From contig JAEWCW010000189.1 in NCBI GenBank assembly GCA_023390415.1, positions 1 to 33,038 of the forward strand: 33,038 nucleotides of DNA, given 5' to 3'. Shown in pieces: positions 15,793 through 24,462 of the stretch (within the stretch, counting starts at the first letter, position 1; every line of letters starts with the position of its first letter). This DNA comes from Pseudomonadota bacterium. GTDB lineage: Bacteria > Pseudomonadota > Alphaproteobacteria > Sphingomonadales > Sphingomonadaceae. Below the pieces are notes generated by a model that saw nothing but the letters and a program-made list of their open reading frames with translations, made no database searches and was not told where the DNA came from. The position numbers and the translations under genes are program-made.

Positions 15793-16191
15793 TCAGGCGT
15801 CCCAGTCCGGGCGTCGCTCGCCGCCGCAGCCGCGGACAGAGGTGCCGTCCGCGATCACCATCACCTGATGCTCGTAGCCGTGGCCGCTCATACCGTCGTT
15901 GCAGCGCGTATAGGTGACGTCGACGGTGAGGCGCCGTGTCTCGTAGCGGCGGCCGTTGAAGGTCGGGCGGGGATCGGGACGGGGGACGCTGATCCGGGTC
16001 TCGCCATAATCGCCGCGATAATCGATCACGCCCCCTGCGATATCCAGGGTCCAGCCGGGCTCCTGGCCGATCGCACGGTAGCTTTCCTGGGGCGCGGGCG
16101 GCGGATTGGTCACCGCCGGGTAAGCGCAGGCCGCGGCGGCGCTAAACAGGATCCAGGCCGGCCAGCGCGGCATCGTCGGTCGGGTACGCAT
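15793..16191 (-). CDS. Small exported protein, COG3650-like, possible lipoprotein
   Basis: A 132-residue protein from the ATG at 16191, which has GGAGAAG seven bases upstream; a start at 16218 would add nine residues without benefit. The N-terminus is a signal sequence (RWPAWILFSAAAACAYPA), with a Cys after AAA that could be a non-classical lipobox. The mature part contains YRAIGQEPGWTLDI, resembling the YRAxGxEPxW motif of COG3650/HslJ-neighbour proteins, then VIDYRGDYGETRISVP and a Cys pair (TRCNDG, VRGCGG) that may form a disulfide. Location is probably periplasmic or lipid-anchored; function is unknown. Confidence 0.75.
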   Translation of the reverse strand: MRTRPTMPRWPAWILFSAAAACAYPAVTNPPPAPQESYRAIGQEPGWTLDIAGGVIDYRGDYGETRISVPRPDPRPTFNGRRYETRRLTVDVTYTRCNDGMSGHGYEHQVMVIADGTSVRGCGGERRPDWDA

Positions 16192-16247
16192 GGCAACTTC
16201 TCCGTTCGGCCACCTCAACGGCGAGCAGACTCGGGAGGTTCCTCGGT

Positions 16248-17048
16248 TCAGCCCGCGCGACGCTGGTTCAGCACCTCATAGGCCATGACTGCTGTGGCGA
16301 CCGCGGCGTTGAGACTGTCGGCCTTGCCGAGCATCGGGATCTTCACCAGCAGGTCGCACTCGGCCTCATAGGCTTCGGGAAGGCCCTGCGCCTCGTTGCC
16401 GACCAGGATGAAGGTCGGTGCTTCGTAGCGCGCTTCCTGATAGTCGGCGCTCGCCTTGAGGCTGGTCCCGACGAGCTGACCGGATCCGGCGCGCAGCCAG
16501 GCGAGGAAGTCGGGCCAGGGCGCCGCCGCGATCCGCTGCGTGAACAGGGCGCCCATCGAGGCGCGCACCGCCTCGACCGAGAACGGATCGACGCAATCGT
16601 CGACCAGGATCAGGCCGCCCGCGCCGACCGCGTCGCCGGTCCGCAGGATCGTGCCGAGATTGCCGGGATCGCGCAGCGCCTGGGCGACGATCCAGATCGG
16701 CGCGGCATTGCGGTCGATCGTCTCGAGGCTGGTGTCGAACGCCTCATAGACGCCGAGCACGGTCTGCGGATTGTCCTTGCCGGAGAGCTTGTGGAGGATG
16801 TCGGCGTTGGTCTCGACGACGTCGCCGCCGTTCGCCTCCACGTCCGCGATCAAAGCGTCGAGCAAGGGATGGCGGGTCCCCGCGCCGTAGAACAGCATCA
16901 CCGGCACACGGCCGGCCTCGCGCGCCTCGGTAAGGATGCGCAGGCCTTCGGCCATGAACAGGCCCTCGGCGCGGCGGTTCTTCTTGTCGCGCAGGCCGCG
17001 GACCCGCTTGACCAGCGGGTTGGAGAAGGCGGTGATCTCGCGGACCAT
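16248..17048 (-). CDS. TrmH/SpoU-family RNA 2'-O-methyltransferase
   Basis: A 266-residue SAM-dependent knotted methyltransferase for a ribose in rRNA or tRNA. The substrate-binding N-terminal domain (ITAFSNPLVKRVRGLRDKKNRR) is followed by the three SPOUT motifs: DPGNLGTILRTGDAVGAGGLIL, FILVGNEAQGLP and IPMLGKADSLNAAVATAVM. It resembles the RlmB/TsnR-like group, but the exact target base cannot be told from sequence. It is the last gene of the - strand run and starts in a one-base TAATG overlap with ptsH, so it is probably co-transcribed with the phosphotransferase genes. Confidence 0.92.
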   Translation of the reverse strand: MVREITAFSNPLVKRVRGLRDKKNRRAEGLFMAEGLRILTEAREAGRVPVMLFYGAGTRHPLLDALIADVEANGGDVVETNADILHKLSGKDNPQTVLGVYEAFDTSLETIDRNAAPIWIVAQALRDPGNLGTILRTGDAVGAGGLILVDDCVDPFSVEAVRASMGALFTQRIAAAPWPDFLAWLRAGSGQLVGTSLKASADYQEARYEAPTFILVGNEAQGLPEAYEAECDLLVKIPMLGKADSLNAAVATAVMAYEVLNQRRAG

Positions 17049-17314
17049 TATTCCTCGCCGAAGCGGTCGCTGACCAGCCCTGCAAGCGCTTCGAGCGCGG
17101 AGTCCGCGCCATCGCCCTCGGCGTGGATGGTGATCGAATCGCCCATCGCGGCGCCGAGCATCATCAGCCCCATGATCGAGGTGCCGCAGACACGCGACCC
17201 GTCCTTCTCGACCTCGATCTCCGCCGATTGCGCGGCCGCCAGGGTGACGAACTTCGCGCTGGCGCGGGCATGGAGGCCGCGCTTGTTCAGCATTTCGACG
17301 GTTCGGCTAGCCAC
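17048..17314 (-). CDS. ptsH: HPr phosphocarrier protein
   Basis: An 88-residue HPr with both regulatory sites: phospho-acceptor His15 (KRGLHARAS) and Ser46 (GTSIMGLMML), the target of HPr kinase. It passes phosphate from EI to EIIA proteins. Start is GTG at 17314, overlapping the EIIA stop by one base (TAGTG); the GTG keeps the usual N-terminal strand and places His at 15, whereas the internal ATG would remove it. Presence of Ser46 together with hprK in the same operon supports a regulatory rather than sugar-uptake role. Confidence 0.95.
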   Translation of the reverse strand: MASRTVEMLNKRGLHARASAKFVTLAAAQSAEIEVEKDGSRVCGTSIMGLMMLGAAMGDSITIHAEGDGADSALEALAGLVSDRFGEE

Positions 17315-17721
17315 TAGGCCGCAGCCTCGCCGAGGATCTCGGAGGCGACCGAGATATATTTGCGGCCCGCCTCGCGGGCGGCGGCGACGGCCGCCTTGAC
17401 GTCCATCTTCTTGCGGGCGCCGTCGAGACGGATCAGCATCGGCAAATTGACCCCGGCGATGACCTCGATCTTCTCGGACTTCATCAGCGAGATGGCGAGA
17501 TTGGAGGGGGTGCCGCCGAACAAATCGGTGAGGATGATCACGCCGTCGCCGTCGTCGGCGCGGGCGATCGCCTCGGCGATGTCGTTGCGGCGCGCCTCCA
17601 TATCCTCATCGGGACCGATGCAGATCGCCTCGATCCGCTCCTGCGGGCCGACGACATGCTCCATCGCGACGATGAACTCCGCCGCGAGCCGGCCATGCGT
17701 AACCAACACCAAACCGATCAT
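17314..17721 (-). CDS. PTS mannose-family EIIA component
   Basis: A 135-residue EIIA of the mannose class (ManX/EIIA-Man fold). His9 in LVLVTHGRLA is the expected phosphorylation site, and VIILTDLFGGTPSNLA is the family core. No EIIB, EIIC or EIID genes are nearby, so it probably receives phosphate from HPr as a regulatory output instead of driving sugar import, as proposed for alphaproteobacterial incomplete PTS chains. It lies directly after the rapZ stop and overlaps ptsH by one base. Confidence 0.93.
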   Translation of the reverse strand: MIGLVLVTHGRLAAEFIVAMEHVVGPQERIEAICIGPDEDMEARRNDIAEAIARADDGDGVIILTDLFGGTPSNLAISLMKSEKIEVIAGVNLPMLIRLDGARKKMDVKAAVAAAREAGRKYISVASEILGEAAA

Positions 17722-18660
17722 TCATTCACCTTGCACGTGCTCCACCGGCCCAGCGGCGCCCTCGATCAGGTCGCGCGGCGGCGAGGCGAGATCGCGATGC
17801 TCGAGGGTGGGCGAAAAGCCTTCGGCGCGCAACCTGGCCCCGACTCGCTCCGCGACATGGACCGAGCGGTGTCTGCCTCCGGTACAGCCGAACGCGACTG
17901 TAACATAGGCCTTTCCTTCGGCGGCATAGCGGGGAAGGAGGGTCAATAGAAGCGCCTCGATGCGTTGGAGGACGTCTTCATAGGCCTCGTCCGCGGCGAT
18001 ATGGGCGGCGACGCGTGGGTCCGTGCCGGTGAGGTCGCGGAGGCCCGGCTGCCAATGCGGGTTCCTGAGGAAGCGCATGTCGAACACGAGATCCGCGTTG
18101 CGCGGAAGGCCGCGCGCGAAGCCGAACGACATGACGGTCAATGTCGTCGCCGTCGCTGCCGTCGCGAAGCGCGCGCGGATCTGCTGCTGAAGCTGGTTCG
18201 AATCGGTGTCGGTCGTATCGATGACGTGGTCGGCCCAGCGCCGAAGCGGCTCCATCAACTCGCGTTCGGCCGCGATGCCGTCGGTCGCGGGCCGGTCCGG
18301 TGCCATCGGGTGGCGGCGACGGGTCTCCGAATAACGGCGCAGAAGCTCGGTCCCGGCGCAATCGAGATAGAGCGTCTCCACCGGTTGCTCCCGCGCCCGC
18401 GAGAGACGCTTGATGTCGCGCACGATCCGGCTCGGGTCGAAGCCGCGAGTGCGGCTGTCGACACCGACGGCGAGCGGCCTTCCGACGCTTCCTGCGCGCC
18501 GCGAGCGCGGCGTCGTGAGCAGGCTGTCGAGGAGGGCGAGGGGCAAGTTATCGACGACCTCCCAGCCAAGGTCCTCGAGAGTCCTGAGCGCGGTCGACTT
18601 CCCCGCGCCTGACAGGCCCGAGACGAGGAGCAGGCGCTGCTGGAGGGCTTGCTTGGTCAA
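17722..18660 (-). CDS. rapZ: RNase adapter protein / nucleotide-binding protein RapZ
   Basis: A 312-residue P-loop protein. Walker A is GLSGAGKST (residues 15-23), followed by TLEDLGWEVVDNLPLALL and the C-terminal signature FGCTGGRHRSVHVAE. In E. coli RapZ directs RNase E to the GlmZ small RNA and senses glucosamine-6-phosphate. GlmY/GlmZ are not known in alphaproteobacteria, so its RNA partner here is unknown. Its position between hprK and EIIA is the usual alphaproteobacterial order and suggests a link to PTS signalling. It begins in a 4-base overlap with the end of hprK. Confidence 0.93.
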   Translation of the reverse strand: MTKQALQQRLLLVSGLSGAGKSTALRTLEDLGWEVVDNLPLALLDSLLTTPRSRRAGSVGRPLAVGVDSRTRGFDPSRIVRDIKRLSRAREQPVETLYLDCAGTELLRRYSETRRRHPMAPDRPATDGIAAERELMEPLRRWADHVIDTTDTDSNQLQQQIRARFATAATATTLTVMSFGFARGLPRNADLVFDMRFLRNPHWQPGLRDLTGTDPRVAAHIAADEAYEDVLQRIEALLLTLLPRYAAEGKAYVTVAFGCTGGRHRSVHVAERVGARLRAEGFSPTLEHRDLASPPRDLIEGAAGPVEHVQGE

Positions 18661-19082
18661 GGCAAGGGAAGGCCGAACATCTCGAGCGCCATCTCTACCT
18701 TGATTGGCGCGGAAGCCTCAAGCGCGGCGAGCTCGACGACGGGCAGGGCGAGGCCCTGGATGATGCTCGCCCGCGCAGCGGGGAGCCGTTCCGGCATGGC
18801 GTCGAGGTCGACGAGCAGCGAGACGGGGACCGGCGCGGAGGCGTGGTCGAGCTCGACGATCCCGATTCCGCGCACCTCGACCCGCCCGGCGATCGTGTCC
18901 GGCGCCGACGCCCACAGGCGGCCGTCGTGCGCCGCGACACGGGTGTAATCGTCGCTGACGAGCTGGGCGCCGCGATCGATGAGGCGCAGCGCGAGGTCCG
19001 ATTTGCCCCGCCCGGCCTTGCCGGCGATCAGGATGCCGCGGCCCCCGATCGCGACGGACGTTGCGTGGATGGCGTCACTCAT
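18657..19082 (-). CDS. hprK: HPr kinase/phosphorylase (short, C-terminal-domain type)
   Basis: A 141-residue enzyme that phosphorylates HPr on Ser46. It has Walker A GKAGRGKS (residues 21-28), RGAQLVSDDYT and the HprK signature EVRGIGIVEL. It lacks the N-terminal domain of Gram-positive HprK, which is normal for alphaproteobacteria. The ATGA overlap with chvG at 19079-19082 and the 4-base overlap with rapZ tie expression of the kinase to the two-component system. Confidence 0.94.
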   Translation of the reverse strand: MSDAIHATSVAIGGRGILIAGKAGRGKSDLALRLIDRGAQLVSDDYTRVAAHDGRLWASAPDTIAGRVEVRGIGIVELDHASAPVPVSLLVDLDAMPERLPAARASIIQGLALPVVELAALEASAPIKVEMALEMFGLPLP

Positions 19083-20650
19083 CCGGATCCTCCCGAGGGA
19101 AAGCGTATCACGAATCGCGCACCGCTTCGTCCGTCGTGTCGGTCCTCGACCCCGATGCGGGCGTCGTGGCCATTGGCGATGGCGCGGGCGATGGCGAGGC
19201 CGAGCCCGCTGTGCCGGCCGAAATCGGCTTCGGGGCGGACGCTGTGGAACCGCGTGAAGATCGCCTCGCGGGCCTCGGGCGCCACGCCCGGGCCGTCATC
19301 CTCCACCGACACCAGGACATGACTCCCCGCATTGATCGCCGAGACTTCGACCAGGCCGCCCTCGGGCGAGAAGGAGATGGCGTTGTCGACGAGATTGTCG
19401 ATCAGCCGCACCAGACGTGCCTCGTCACCCATCACGACCGCGGTTCCGGACTTGGGCCGGGCGAAGGCGAGCCGGACTCCACTCTCGGCGCCGCGCTGCT
19501 CCCAGACCGGGATCAGCGACTCGATCAGCTTGCCGAGGTCCACCGGCTCGAAGCTTGCGCGGGAGAGCTCGGCGTCGAGCCGCGACGTCTCGGCGATCTC
19601 GACGATCAGCCGGTCGAGCCGCCGGACGTCGTCGCGCACCACGTCGAGCAATTGCCGGCGGAGCGCGGGATCCTCGACGCGGTCGAGGCTGTCGACGGCG
19701 GAGCGGAGCGAGGCGAGCGGGTTTTTGAGCTCGTGGGTGACATCGGCGGCGAAGGCCTCGGTCGCATCGATCCGGTCCCGCAGCGCCTGGCTCATGTCGT
19801 GGATCGCGCGGGCAAGCCGGCCGATCTCGTCCCGGCGGGCGGGGAGGAGGGGCACGTCCACCTCGCGGTCGCGGCCTAGCCGGACCCGATGGGCGGCGTG
19901 GGCGAGGTGCCGCAGCGGCTGCGCAATCGTCCGCGCGAGGAACAGGGACAGAAGAATCGAAAGGACGATCGTGGCGGCGAGGATCAGGGCGAGGGTGCCT
20001 CGCTCGTCGCGGACGATACGGCGGATGTCGCGGGCATTGACCGTGAGCAGGAGGACCTCGCGATCGGGATCCGCCTCCGTTCCGGCGATCGGCGCTGCGG
20101 CCGAAACGTAGAGCGTCCCTTCAGCGGTACGGCGACGCGTCGGGATCGTTCGCGATTGGACAAGCGCCGCAACCGCCTCGGGCCAGGCCTGGGCGACATC
20201 ACGGTCCGGCGGGCGGAAGAGCGGCGGCGAACTCGCGCCGACCACGGCGTCGAGGGCATTGTCGAGCCAGCGGGCAAGGGCCCGGTTCCACGGCTCGGCA
20301 GCCGGGTCGCGAAGCTCGTAGGTCGGCCGTGCGCCCACCCAACTGTCGGTCTGCTTGGCGCCGTCGGTTCCGTAGATGCGAAGCCGCGTGCCGGAAGTCT
20401 GGCCGAGCCGGATGAGCGCTGCGTGGCGGCGCTCGCGCGGCATGTCCGCGAGCATGTCGGCGATCATGGTCGCTTCGCTCGCGATCTGCTCGACGCGGGC
20501 CTCGGTGAGCCGCCGGCGGAAGCCGTCCAGATAGAACAGGCTTCCAGCGAGGATGACGATCGCGAAGATGTTGACCGCGAGGATGCGGTGGCGGAGCGCG
20601 ATCCGACCTGACCAGCGCAGCGTCAGCGCCTGCTCGTCACTCTTCCGCAA
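19079..20650 (-). CDS. chvG: ChvG-like sensor histidine kinase
   Basis: A 523-residue inner-membrane kinase. A first helix (NIFAIVILAGSLFYLDGF) and a second (LALILAATIVLSILLSLFLA, about residues 222-241) enclose a ~175-residue periplasmic sensor. HAMP, HisKA with phospho-His in VTHELKNPLASLRS, and an ATPase domain with N box (NLVDNAISFSPEGG), G1 (VEDDGPGV) and G2 (SGLGLAIARAI) follow. ChvG/ExoS kinases sense acid or envelope stress and often control exopolysaccharide. The first 14 bases overlap the end of chvI. Control of the XrtA locus in this window is possible but unproven. Confidence 0.93.
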   Translation of the reverse strand: MRKSDEQALTLRWSGRIALRHRILAVNIFAIVILAGSLFYLDGFRRRLTEARVEQIASEATMIADMLADMPRERRHAALIRLGQTSGTRLRIYGTDGAKQTDSWVGARPTYELRDPAAEPWNRALARWLDNALDAVVGASSPPLFRPPDRDVAQAWPEAVAALVQSRTIPTRRRTAEGTLYVSAAAPIAGTEADPDREVLLLTVNARDIRRIVRDERGTLALILAATIVLSILLSLFLARTIAQPLRHLAHAAHRVRLGRDREVDVPLLPARRDEIGRLARAIHDMSQALRDRIDATEAFAADVTHELKNPLASLRSAVDSLDRVEDPALRRQLLDVVRDDVRRLDRLIVEIAETSRLDAELSRASFEPVDLGKLIESLIPVWEQRGAESGVRLAFARPKSGTAVVMGDEARLVRLIDNLVDNAISFSPEGGLVEVSAINAGSHVLVSVEDDGPGVAPEAREAIFTRFHSVRPEADFGRHSGLGLAIARAIANGHDARIGVEDRHDGRSGARFVIRFPSGGSG

Positions 20651-21344
20651 AGCGGTATCCGACGCCGTAGAGCGTCTCGATCGCCGAGAATTGATCGTCC
20701 ACCGCGCGGAACTTGCGGCGCATGCGCTTGATGTGGCTGTCGATGGTGCGGTCGTCGACGTAGATGTCGTCCTGATAGGCGACGTCCATCAGCTGGTTGC
20801 GCGATTTCACCACCCCCGGCCGCTGCGCCAGCGCTTCGAGGATCATGAATTCGGTGACGGTGAGCGTGACGTCCTTGCCGCCCCATGTCACCCGGTGCCG
20901 CGCAGGGTCCATCGCCAGCCGCCCACGTTCGATCAGCTCGACCGGCTCCTCGTCCGCGCCGTTGCCGGGCCCGGCGCGCAGCTCGGTGCGGCGCAGGACC
21001 GCCCGGATACGGGCGATGAGGAGCCGCTGGCTGAACGGCTTGGCGATATAATCGTCGGCGCCCATCGCAAGGCCGAGCGCCTCGTCCAGTTCGTCGTCCT
21101 TCGAGGTCAGGAAGATGACCGGGACGGCGCTCTTCTCGCGCAGGCGCCGGAGCAGTTCCATGCCGTCCATCCGCGGCATCTTGATGTCGAGAACGGCGAG
21201 CTCGGGCGGGTTCTCGATCAGCGCCTTCAATGCCGCCTCGCTGTCCGAATAGACGCGCGTGACGAAGCCTTCGGACTGGAGCGCGACGGAGAGCGAGGTC
21301 AGGATGTTCCGGTCGTCGTCGACGAGCGCGATCGTTGCCGACAT
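20637..21344 (-). CDS. chvI: ChvI-like response regulator
   Basis: A 235-residue OmpR/PhoB-type regulator. The receiver has the acidic pocket VDDD (9-11), phospho-acceptor Asp53 (LDIKMP), a conserved Thr (FLTSKD) and Lys (AKPF). The winged-helix DNA-binding domain contains VTLTVTEFMILEALAQRPG and DRTIDSHIKRMRRKF. The ATG at 21344 is preferred over an upstream in-frame start at 21392 because AGAGGAAGAC precedes it and the receiver fold begins there. It heads the - strand run and is divergent from pckA, as in many alphaproteobacteria. Confidence 0.94.
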   Translation of the reverse strand: MSATIALVDDDRNILTSLSVALQSEGFVTRVYSDSEAALKALIENPPELAVLDIKMPRMDGMELLRRLREKSAVPVIFLTSKDDELDEALGLAMGADDYIAKPFSQRLLIARIRAVLRRTELRAGPGNGADEEPVELIERGRLAMDPARHRVTWGGKDVTLTVTEFMILEALAQRPGVVKSRNQLMDVAYQDDIYVDDRTIDSHIKRMRRKFRAVDDQFSAIETLYGVGYRFAEE

Positions 21345-21414
21345 GTCTTCCTCTTGCCCCTCGCGCGTCCCCGGGCCCGCCCTCTTAATCAAGGCGCTGC
21401 GCGGGCGCTACCCT

Positions 21415-21443
21415 TTGACGGAACAAGCGCGCTGGACTATGCG
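21415..21443 (+). promoter_or_regulatory. Candidate pckA promoter
   Basis: TTGACG (21415-21420), a 17-base spacer and TATGCG (21438-21443) lie in the 165-base gap between chvI and pckA. The -35 is five of six to consensus and the -10 is three of six. A GGAAC overlaps the -35 but lacks a good CGTT partner at the spacing for an EcfG promoter. Confidence 0.45.
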
Positions 21444-21459
21444 CTTCAGCCATCGGGAC

Positions 21460-21476
21460 GGGGGCGCAACGCCCCC
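21460..21476 (+). promoter_or_regulatory. GC hairpin in the pckA leader
   Basis: GGGGGCG (21460-21466), loop CAA and CGCCCCC (21470-21476) form a perfect 7-bp stem, followed by AAATTT. It lies about 33 bases before the pckA GTG. It resembles an attenuator-like structure but lacks a proper U-run, so its effect is open. Confidence 0.5.
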
Positions 21477-21480
21477 AAAT

Positions 21481-21496
21481 TTGTAAGACAATACAA
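21481..21496. promoter_or_regulatory. Small palindrome before the pckA start
   Basis: TTGTA (21481-21485) and TACAA (21492-21496) are inverted repeats with a 6-base spacer, just before the AAGGGAGAAG ribosome binding site. It may be a protein site or chance. Confidence 0.3.
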
Positions 21497-21509
21497 GGGA
21501 GAAGACGAC

Positions 21510-23150
<1,641 letters not shown>

Positions 23151-23174
23151 CGCCACCACCACAGACTCCGGAAA

Positions 23175-23213
23175 GGAGCGTGCCGGCGGCGCCCGGCGCG
23201 CTCCTTTTCTTTT
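23175..23213 (+). terminator. Intrinsic terminator of pckA
   Basis: GGAGCGTGCCGG (23175-23186) pairs with CCGGCGCGCTCC (23193-23204) with one G-U pair and a six-base loop. It is flanked by AAA on the left and TTTTCTTTT (23205-23213) on the right. It begins 24 bases after the pckA stop. Confidence 0.9.
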
Positions 23214-23232
23214 GTGCCCGAAAGCCACGCAC

Positions 23233-23676
23233 ATGCATCACGAGCCGAGACTGTTCGCCGACGACGAGGCGATCCGCAGGATAGGGGAGGGCCTCCTCGC
23301 CCGCACCCTTCCGCGCGCCGACTGGACCCACGAGGCCCACCTCGCCGCCTGCGCCTGGATCCTCCTCGAGCGCCCCGACATCCTGCCCGAGCGCGACCTT
23401 CCGGAGATCATCCGCGCCTATAATGAGAGCGTCGGCGGCGTGAACAGCGACACCGAAGGCTATCACGAGACCATCACGCAAGCCTCGATCCGCGGCGTTC
23501 GTGCGTTTCTCGCGCGGACCGCTTCCGACCTCTCCCTGGCCGAAAAGGTCAATGCCCTGCTTCACACTGACGAAGGCCGCCGCGACTGGCCCCTGCGCTT
23601 CTACTCGCCCGAACTTCTGTTCTCGGTTGAGGCCCGCCGCGCGTGGGTGGAACCGGACCTAGCGCCGATTCCGTGA
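23233..23676 (+). CDS. Conserved protein of unknown function (WTHEAHL/GYHETIT family)
   Basis: A 147-residue soluble, mostly helical protein starting MHHEPRLFADDEAIRRIGEG. It has the motif pair ADWTHEAHLAACAWIL and YNESVGGVNSDTEGYHETIT, a combination I recall from uncharacterised proteins scattered in bacteria; conserved His, Glu and Asp could form a metal or catalytic site. No signal peptide or membrane helix is seen. The ATG at 23233 follows the pckA terminator by 19 bases with no strong ribosome binding site, so its own promoter would have to overlap the terminator or it relies on read-through. No function is proposed. Confidence 0.75.
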   Translation: MHHEPRLFADDEAIRRIGEGLLARTLPRADWTHEAHLAACAWILLERPDILPERDLPEIIRAYNESVGGVNSDTEGYHETITQASIRGVRAFLARTASDLSLAEKVNALLHTDEGRRDWPLRFYSPELLFSVEARRAWVEPDLAPIP

Positions 23677-23719
23677 CGGCTCGACTCCGCTGCGACTCTG
23701 AGAGCCGGGGGACCGTTTC

Positions 23720-23745
23720 GGAACCGATCTCCCCGGCCGGTCATT
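23720..23745 (+). promoter_or_regulatory. Possible EcfG-type promoter before the lipoprotein gene
   Basis: GGAAC (23720-23724) is followed after 17 bases by CATT (23742-23745), close to the GGAAC-N16/17-CGTT pattern of alphaproteobacterial general-stress promoters. One base differs from CGTT. It overlaps a GCCGGGG/CCCCGGC hairpin (23704-23737). Confidence 0.3.
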
Positions 23746-23781
23746 ATTGCGGTGTGGCCGATTAGGGCCGCACGAGGAAGG

Positions 23782-23816
23782 CGCCCGGCTGAACCCTAGC
23801 AGACCGGGCGTCTTTT
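23782..23816 (+). terminator. Possible terminator or leader hairpin
   Basis: CGCCCGG (23782-23788) and CCGGGCG (23804-23810) form a 7-bp stem with a 15-base loop, followed by TCTTTT. It lies between the 147-residue protein and the lipoprotein gene. It could end the upstream transcript or attenuate the lipoprotein message. Confidence 0.4.
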
Positions 23817-23869
23817 CGCGGTTCGGGAGAAGGGCACGGCCCGGCTCGGCCCTGGAACAGGAGAGATAG

Positions 23870-24334
23870 ATGAGGAAGCTTGCTTGGACCGCCGCGCTCG
23901 GCGCGGCCTGCCTCGGCATCGCCGGCTGCGGCTCGGATGCCGACCGCGCGAACAACAGCGCCGGCACCGAAGCCGAGGGCAACGGGGCGGCCGTGACCGA
24001 CGGCGGCAGCAACGGATCGGGCACCGCATCCGCCGATGCCGATTGGCCGCGCGGGACCCGGATCGTCGAGGAGAACGGCGTGACCTACCGCGTCAATCCG
24101 GACGGAACGCGGGTCCAGCTCACCGCAGACGGGCCGCGCATCGTGGTCGAGAACGGCACGCGCTACCGGGTCCGCCCGGACGGCACCCGCGTCCGAATCG
24201 ACGACACGGGCATCGACATCGACCTGGACGGCCCGAACCTTCCGGGAGTCGACGTGGACGTCGGCACCAACCGAAAGGGCAATCTGGACATCGACGTCAA
24301 CACCCAGGGCGGCGACGCCACCCCGAACCGCTAA
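23870..24334 (+). CDS. Small lipoprotein with a tandem ENGxxYRVxPDGTRV repeat
   Basis: A 154-residue exported lipoprotein: signal sequence RKLAWTAALGAACLGIAGC with lipobox IAGC, so lipidation at Cys20. A disordered Gly/Asn/Ala-rich spacer (to ~residue 58) precedes two near-identical repeats, IVEENGVTYRVNPDGTRVQL and IVVENGTRYRVRPDGTRVRI, each probably a beta-hairpin. The tail is Asp-rich (IDIDLDGPNLPGVDVDVG) and could bind cations. No family is recognised beyond this. A good ribosome binding site, CAGGAGAGATAG, precedes the ATG, and an intrinsic terminator follows, so the gene appears to be a single-gene unit. Confidence 0.85.
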   Translation: MRKLAWTAALGAACLGIAGCGSDADRANNSAGTEAEGNGAAVTDGGSNGSGTASADADWPRGTRIVEENGVTYRVNPDGTRVQLTADGPRIVVENGTRYRVRPDGTRVRIDDTGIDIDLDGPNLPGVDVDVGTNRKGNLDIDVNTQGGDATPNR

Positions 24335-24351
24335 GCTGAGCGGATCGAGAT

Positions 24352-24387
24352 GGGCCGGGGCGTCGATCGACGCACCGGCCCTTTCTC
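24352..24387 (+). terminator. Intrinsic terminator of the lipoprotein gene
   Basis: GGGCCGG (24352-24358) pairs with CCGGCCC (24375-24381); inside, GCGTC/GACGC pairs around a GATC loop, with one G-A mismatch between the stems. TTTCTC follows. It begins 17 bases after the stop codon. Confidence 0.8.
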
Positions 24388-24409
24388 GTAGGGGTTCCGC
24401 TGCGGGTTC

Positions 24410-24438
24410 TGGACATTCACCTGTATTGCCTCTATAAT
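24410..24438 (+). promoter_or_regulatory. Near-consensus sigma-70 promoter of the 48-residue peptide
   Basis: TGGACA (24410-24415), a 17-base spacer and a perfect TATAAT (24433-24438) make the best housekeeping-type promoter in the window. The expected start near 24445 leaves a leader of about 18 bases holding GAAAGGAAGG as ribosome binding site. Confidence 0.8.
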
Positions 24439-24441
24439 ACA
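24422..24441. promoter_or_regulatory. Operator-like palindrome across the -10
   Basis: TGTATT (24422-24427) and AATACA (24436-24441) are perfect inverted repeats with 8 bases between. The right half overlaps the TATAAT, where a bound repressor would block transcription. The binding protein is unknown. Confidence 0.4.
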
Positions 24442-24462
24442 CCTTCTTGAAAGGAAGGTGAC

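Noticed and set aside
21420..21445. EcfG general-stress promoter for pckA based on GGAAC at 21420
   Set aside because: The downstream element at the required spacing reads CGCT rather than CGTT, and a better housekeeping-type match overlaps it.
20553..21509. Long + strand frame running into pckA from within chvG/chvI
   Set aside because: Only the part from 21510 resembles PckA; the upstream stretch is antisense to chvI and chvG and low in information. It is not a fusion.
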